From NCBI RefSeq assembly GCF_020042285.1, contig NZ_CP083388.1, forward strand, positions 1,266,001 to 1,330,000: a stretch of DNA of 64,000 nucleotides, read 5' to 3'. Of the stretch, positions 61,601-64,000 are shown in pieces. The translations under genes were made by a program, and so were the position numbers. The stretch comes from Ferruginibacter albus (GTDB lineage: Bacteria > Bacteroidota > Bacteroidia > Chitinophagales > Chitinophagaceae). Under the pieces are notes generated by a model. That model had not been told where the DNA came from. It saw only the letters and a list, made by a program, of their open reading frames with translations, and made no database searches. Position 1 is the first letter of the stretch, and each line of letters starts with the position of its first letter.

Positions 61601-62059
61601 AATTAGTAATCTGAGAGCTTTTTCGATGGCCGTTAAATTATTGATGTCGGGATGGTTTAAAATCGAGTATGCTATCGCAGAGTAACTTGCAATGTGGTAA
61701 CAACAGGCGGCGATAATTCTATAAAAATCCCCTTCTATAAATTCATTACCAGAATTTGATGTTAAGGCTTCAAAGCAATTTCCAGCTCTTTCAAATCCAA
61801 TTCTAAATATTTCAGAATTGCCACCTAATTCTTTACAAGCCAATGATGCTCGTAAAAGAGAAAATCCGTGCTCAGCTAAATCTGTTTCAATTTCATGAAT
61901 AAGTGCAGCAGGAGCGTCGTCATTTAATTTGCCATTATTTCGCATACTACTCCATGCTACTGCTCGGCTTTGCAAGTTGGCACGTTTAGGGTCATCTAAG
62001 ACCTTATTCAAGAAAGCTTCTATATCATTAAGGGTTTCCAAGTTTTTGTGCTTTTTCAA
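58634..62059 (-). CDS. hamB: Hachiman defence helicase HamB
   Basis: 1141 residues. A helical N-terminal region of 300 residues precedes a Ski2-like helicase: motif I ALPTSAGKTRIAEI (PTSAGKT 321-327), motif II LVVLDEGHLIGPQE (DEGH 421-424), motif III CLSAILPPGK, and motif VI AGRAGRAFVDVEG with 'SPTLSQGLNINAAILLVPY'. The C-terminal third is helical. Length and partner fit HamB of Hachiman (DUF1837 gene plus helicase), where the helicase senses abnormal or damaged DNA. Its first 32 bases overlap the hamA 3' end, so the pair is one operon. Confidence 0.87.
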   Translation of the reverse strand: MKKHKNLETLNDIEAFLNKVLDDPKRANLQSRAVAWSSMRNNGKLNDDAPAALIHEIETDLAEHGFSLLRASLACKELGGNSEIFRIGFERAGNCFEALTSNSGNEFIEGDFYRIIAACCYHIASYSAIAYSILNHPDINNLTAIEKALRLLILRDIKNLKLFLETYLSESGVNDERLAEAFQSEETEQDVLISLVINDSGCRALAYFEFALQTGNNNLFERAKEILAGAIKLATSSNNISHYWVLRLISNLIDDLWLSSLHKNLPVNFPIAEENKYEELRELFLATLYNRNNAEVELWPSQLESAKRAQDLTDDLVVALPTSAGKTRIAEITSLMTLSVGRRILIVTPLRALSAQTERSFRATFGPLGFRVSSLYGPSGSGGDEDALRTNDIIISTPEKLDFALRSDPTIIDDVGLVVLDEGHLIGPQEREIRFEILVQKLLKRADSKDRRIVCLSAILPPGKPLEDLTSWIRKDKAGTPIFFKWRPTRQRFGTISFLSTHAKLNFSKDDSEGFVSRFIEKVPKEGNIKLRSGNIKDITLASAWKFAQEGKRVLVFVTQANWVEPFGQASLELVEKGFLPSLVPNLADIKRALQIGEEWLGANHPAVLALKIGVGIHHGKLPSPFLRELEILLAKGKILVTVASPTLSQGLNINAAILLVPYLTRAGEIISGEEFANVAGRAGRAFVDVEGLVLHVMKDQLQTRKNQWFKLVSAARHRNLQSGILQVVHNILIELSKKGILKQDDAFEYLANNIDAWKGQLPEQTEVSELSPTIEHDLEMLDAMVFGLIESLDADSSDLPTLLNTALTSSLWERQIANKNSKIIELHRNILKARANLIWRNTTPSSRKGHFAMGVGLEAGLKIDGLAEELVGNLDEADEAAFNGDLERLVQSIINIAQLILNIAPFKSDEGLVIGWEKLLRSWLSGASIEDIGPDNMKFIEDVFVYKLVWAIESLRVRRISIGWEPEYYSGMAASCVETGTFRYQVALLIRSGLPSRICAMAAVQGHDSTFSDNKELREWLKSDYVEMLTDTDLWPTQETSDIWKKFREDFLRKEQGKLIKNDYTLKSQSFPNVTAGLYRFEQNEEGICEIKTPDFHSMGKLHRKIQKGNLGIAHIKFFRRSNFHPIISRIGIGNITWEK

Positions 62060-62807
62060 AAGTTAATTTAATAAAATTGACATGGTCTGGAATATAGATA
62101 TTGACCACATTTTGCGATCGTTTGGCATCAGCAGCTTTCAAATCGCTTCTCAGCAACTCAATGGGAGAGTTACCAGAAAATGTAATTAATGCATGTGTAA
62201 TTTTGGACGGAGGTAAGGCATCATTGGCAACTTCGTTACGAAGAATTTTTCCCAGCTTTTTATCATCGTCATCTGTACTATCCAAAAGCCTGTCGTACAC
62301 AAAACTTAGAGATATTGGAGTGCAACGACCATTGTCTTTATTTAAAACTGTTCGGGCTTCAGTGATAACTGTCTTTGTAAGTTTCAGACGACTTTTTGAT
62401 TCTCCTTTTAAAAGGAATAAGCCTTCTTTTTCATTGTATCTTATTCCAATAAAATCATCTCCACGCAGGGGCATATCTCTTCCATCTTTATATCTAAGGC
62501 GCTTAATTGGAATGGTAAAATCAAATGCTTCCTCTGCAAATTCAGTTGCTAATATTTCTCCCAAATCGCCAGATCGGGCTGTTGCAGTTTGGGGCATTCG
62601 CCCTTTTAAAATCTTTTCTGCTTTTTTGTATCCCAATTCTGAAAGGGCATCGGCTATACGAGTCAAATCTTCATAATGTGATCGAACGATGGGTAATAAC
62701 TTTGGAAATATTTTATCTCTAATATTGGCTTTTTCCGATACAGTCCAGAGAGATGTTTTTTTATCATCCTCTCTTTTCTGGTCGCACCATTCATTAAAAA
62801 TTGGCAT
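62028..62807 (-). CDS. hamA: Hachiman nuclease HamA (DUF1837)
   Basis: 259 residues. The DUF1837 core is clear: TARSGDLGEILATEFAEE, FTIPIKRLRYKDGRDMPLRG, Asp118 in GDDFIGIR, and Glu136-Ser-Lys138 in LLKGESKSRL, a PD-(D/E)xK active site. Followed by 'ITHALITFSGNSPIE'. In characterised Hachiman systems HamA is the nuclease effector kept in check by HamB. Position between alkB and the integrase, near the integrase end, is typical for cargo. A weak TTTG-N20-TACCTTGT pattern lies upstream. Confidence 0.88.
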   Translation of the reverse strand: MPIFNEWCDQKREDDKKTSLWTVSEKANIRDKIFPKLLPIVRSHYEDLTRIADALSELGYKKAEKILKGRMPQTATARSGDLGEILATEFAEEAFDFTIPIKRLRYKDGRDMPLRGDDFIGIRYNEKEGLFLLKGESKSRLKLTKTVITEARTVLNKDNGRCTPISLSFVYDRLLDSTDDDDKKLGKILRNEVANDALPPSKITHALITFSGNSPIELLRSDLKAADAKRSQNVVNIYIPDHVNFIKLTFEKAQKLGNP

Positions 62808-62900
62808 TTTAAAATCTCTTAAGTACGTGAATAGTTTTTTATAAGTACAATTTTCTTATAATATTACAAGGTATATTCTAAAGCACAATTTTGCAAATTT

Positions 62901-63125
62901 TTAATCGGCATCTATCCAATCAATGGCAGTACCGTCGCATTCAGGCGCATCGGGACAATAGATAAGTTCTCCATTTATAATATCCTTGAATACTTTATAA
63001 TCTGATATTGTGAAAACAATACCGCAATGAAGACAGCGGCGTTTTTCTGATATATTAGGAACGGGCTCGAACGGATAATTGTCCTTTAAATACTTTTGTT
63101 TATCAGCGATATTTACTTCTTTCAT
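62901..63125 (-). CDS. Small zinc-ribbon-like protein next to the integrase
   Basis: 74 residues from the ATG at 63125 (MKEVNIADKQKYLKDNYPF); the frame stays open upstream into the integrase 3' end. Two cysteine pairs, C-x-x-C in RRCLHCGIVF and C-x5-C in YCPDAPECDG, form a probable zinc ribbon. Often seen beside tyrosine integrases in Bacteroidota elements by my reading of such islands; role unknown. It starts 43 bases after the integrase stop. Confidence 0.65.
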   Translation of the reverse strand: MKEVNIADKQKYLKDNYPFEPVPNISEKRRCLHCGIVFTISDYKVFKDIINGELIYCPDAPECDGTAIDWIDAD

Positions 63126-63168
63126 AGCAGAGTGGTTTGGTCTAAATAGTACAGCCTTTAAGGTACTA

Positions 63169-64000
63169 TTATTTTTTCGGTTTCTTCTTCCCCAATATTT
63201 TGGCGTTATAATCATCCAAAATATTATTGGGTAAACTTTTAAGATAAATTTCAGTTGTTTTAAGGCTTGAGTGTCCTAGCATAGTGCTAACGGCTATTAA
63301 GGGTACTTCTAAAAGCATGGCCTGGGTTGCAAAAGAATGTCGGCTTACATAGCTTGTCAGGTTCTGTTCAATCTTGCAAAGCTTGGCGACTTCCTTTAAT
63401 TGTATGTTATATCGCTTTCTAGCCCATTCCACGTCTTTATCCTGTAATAGTGCTGTATCACGCTTGATGATTGGAAAGACATAAGGCCGATCTCCGCTTT
63501 GTGAAATGTAGTACTGTAAAATTTTATCAAGACTTGGAGTGATCTTGATATCGTATAGCTTGCTTGTTTTCTTTCTTCTGTATTGAATACGGCCGTTGAT
63601 AATATCCGACTTTTTGAGATGCGCCATATCCGAGAAGTTCATTCCATACATCATGTAACTCGCTACAAAATAATTTCGTGCATGAAAGCATGACACTGTT
63701 TTTGGAATACGCTTGGTAATAATTGTTTGTAGCAAATCGACATCGAGAGCTCTTTTTTGCGTTGGTACTGTTTTGATTTTATAATTCTGAAAAGGATAGG
63801 GGTCTTTATCTATGACGCCTGCATTTACAGCCTTATTAAAAATTGATCTGATCGACCGCATATAAACTGCAAGGCCATTATATGAATGCCCTTTTGCAAG
63901 ATGCTTGTTTTCTAAGCGCGTTAAAAAATTATGCGTGATATCTTTAAAAGCCAGGTCTTTTTCGTTGTTGAAAGTTTTGAGAATAGCAACAACGCCCTTA
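63169..64000 (-). CDS. Tyrosine integrase of the island (N-terminus outside the window)
   Basis: The frame continues to the right edge, so only the C-terminal 276 residues are visible. Core-binding part: THNFLTRLENKHLAKGHSYN and SIRSIFNKAVNAGVI. Catalytic part: SYMMYGMNFSDMAHLKKSDI, NLTSYVSRHSFATQAMLL (R-H), AVSTMLGHSSLKTTEIYLKS with the nucleophile Tyr in TEIYLK. The first Arg position carries Tyr-Gly, and the His of HxxR is Tyr; such changes occur in other Bacteroidota integrases of this group. It probably integrates the element into tRNA-Arg. Confidence 0.9.
   Translation of the reverse strand, partial: KGVVAILKTFNNEKDLAFKDITHNFLTRLENKHLAKGHSYNGLAVYMRSIRSIFNKAVNAGVIDKDPYPFQNYKIKTVPTQKRALDVDLLQTIITKRIPKTVSCFHARNYFVASYMMYGMNFSDMAHLKKSDIINGRIQYRRKKTSKLYDIKITPSLDKILQYYISQSGDRPYVFPIIKRDTALLQDKDVEWARKRYNIQLKEVAKLCKIEQNLTSYVSRHSFATQAMLLEVPLIAVSTMLGHSSLKTTEIYLKSLPNNILDDYNAKILGKKKPKK

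Larger units (their letters stand above)
27205..64000. mobile_element. Integrative mobilizable element (left end in window, right end outside)
   Basis: From the 3' end of tRNA-Arg the gene content changes to mobility and accessory functions: serine recombinase, HTH excisionase-like proteins, coupling ATPase, MobF relaxase, ArdC, RadC, TOPRIM primase, two tyrosine recombinases, DNA repair genes and defence genes. The right boundary is not reached: the tyrosine integrase at 63169 continues past 64000. No T4SS structural genes are visible in 36.8 kb. The relaxase and coupling protein without a channel indicate mobilization in trans. The element may be composite, since two tyrosine recombinases each have their own short repeats. 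Confidence 0.8.

Noticed and set aside
47065..64000. Search for Ku, LexA and T4SS genes
   Set aside because: No protein in the window shows a Ku core, a LexA HTH-protease arrangement or VirB4/VirB6-like features; claims about them are limited to their absence.

Overview
The window is from the chromosome of a member of the Bacteroidota, most likely Chitinophagaceae. The family is an inference; the phylum is well supported. The support is type IX secretion (T9SS) C-terminal sorting domains, the Bacteroidota promoter pattern TTTG-N19/20-TAnnTTTG in front of both tRNA genes and three island genes, tRNA genes without an encoded CCA, a SusC/TonB-type receptor with an OMP_b-brl_3 barrel, and low G+C.

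Positions 1-27204 are ordinary core chromosome. In order: an array of three paralogous T9SS-exported beta-helix proteins (the first cut by the window edge), a YfhO-type membrane protein, a TonB-dependent receptor, a DUF445 membrane protein, tRNA-His, a Prc/Tsp-like S41 protease, a lipoprotein, a DinB-superfamily protein, a subtilase, ispE, a DUF151 bifunctional nuclease, etfBA, a TPR protein, tilS, a rhomboid protease, rlmH and tRNA-Arg(ACG).

From the 3' end of tRNA-Arg to beyond position 64000 lies a mobile island of more than 36.7 kb. Its left end is the tRNA plus a tandem ATTTGCGCAC repeat. Toward the right, a tyrosine integrase runs off the window. It carries a TraD/VirD4-like coupling ATPase and a MobF relaxase-helicase but no type IV secretion channel, so on what is visible it is an integrative mobilizable element rather than a self-transmissible ICE. 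It also has an ArdC-RadC-TOPRIM primase cluster, a serine recombinase with a possible res site, and a second tyrosine recombinase with its own TTGGTGTGCA repeats, suggesting a composite element.

The cargo is of two kinds. The first is a DNA-repair and translesion set: LigD without Ku, an SRAP/HMCES-type protein, DnaE plus DinB in one operon, and AlkB. The dnaE-dinB and alkB control regions share a 19-bp palindrome whose differences are compensatory (TTGCTAAATTGTTTAGCAA and TTACTAACATATTTAGTAA), pointing to one island-encoded or host damage regulator. The second is defence and conflict genes: a complete Hachiman pair (HamA nuclease, HamB helicase), a zeta-toxin-like kinase coupled to a 72-residue partner, a large orphan PD-(D/E)xK protein beside the tRNA, and a protein with a HEPN-like RNDFLH motif. 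There is also an AT-rich two-gene unit with its own promoter, made of a class III cyclase-like protein and a small nuclease-like protein joined as TAAATG.

The least explained signals are that cyclase/nuclease pair and a G+C-rich block at about 42516-42645. The block folds into long helices on the plus strand, antisense to the surrounding minus-strand genes, and looks like an unannotated structured RNA. No function has been tested here; all domain calls are by eye.
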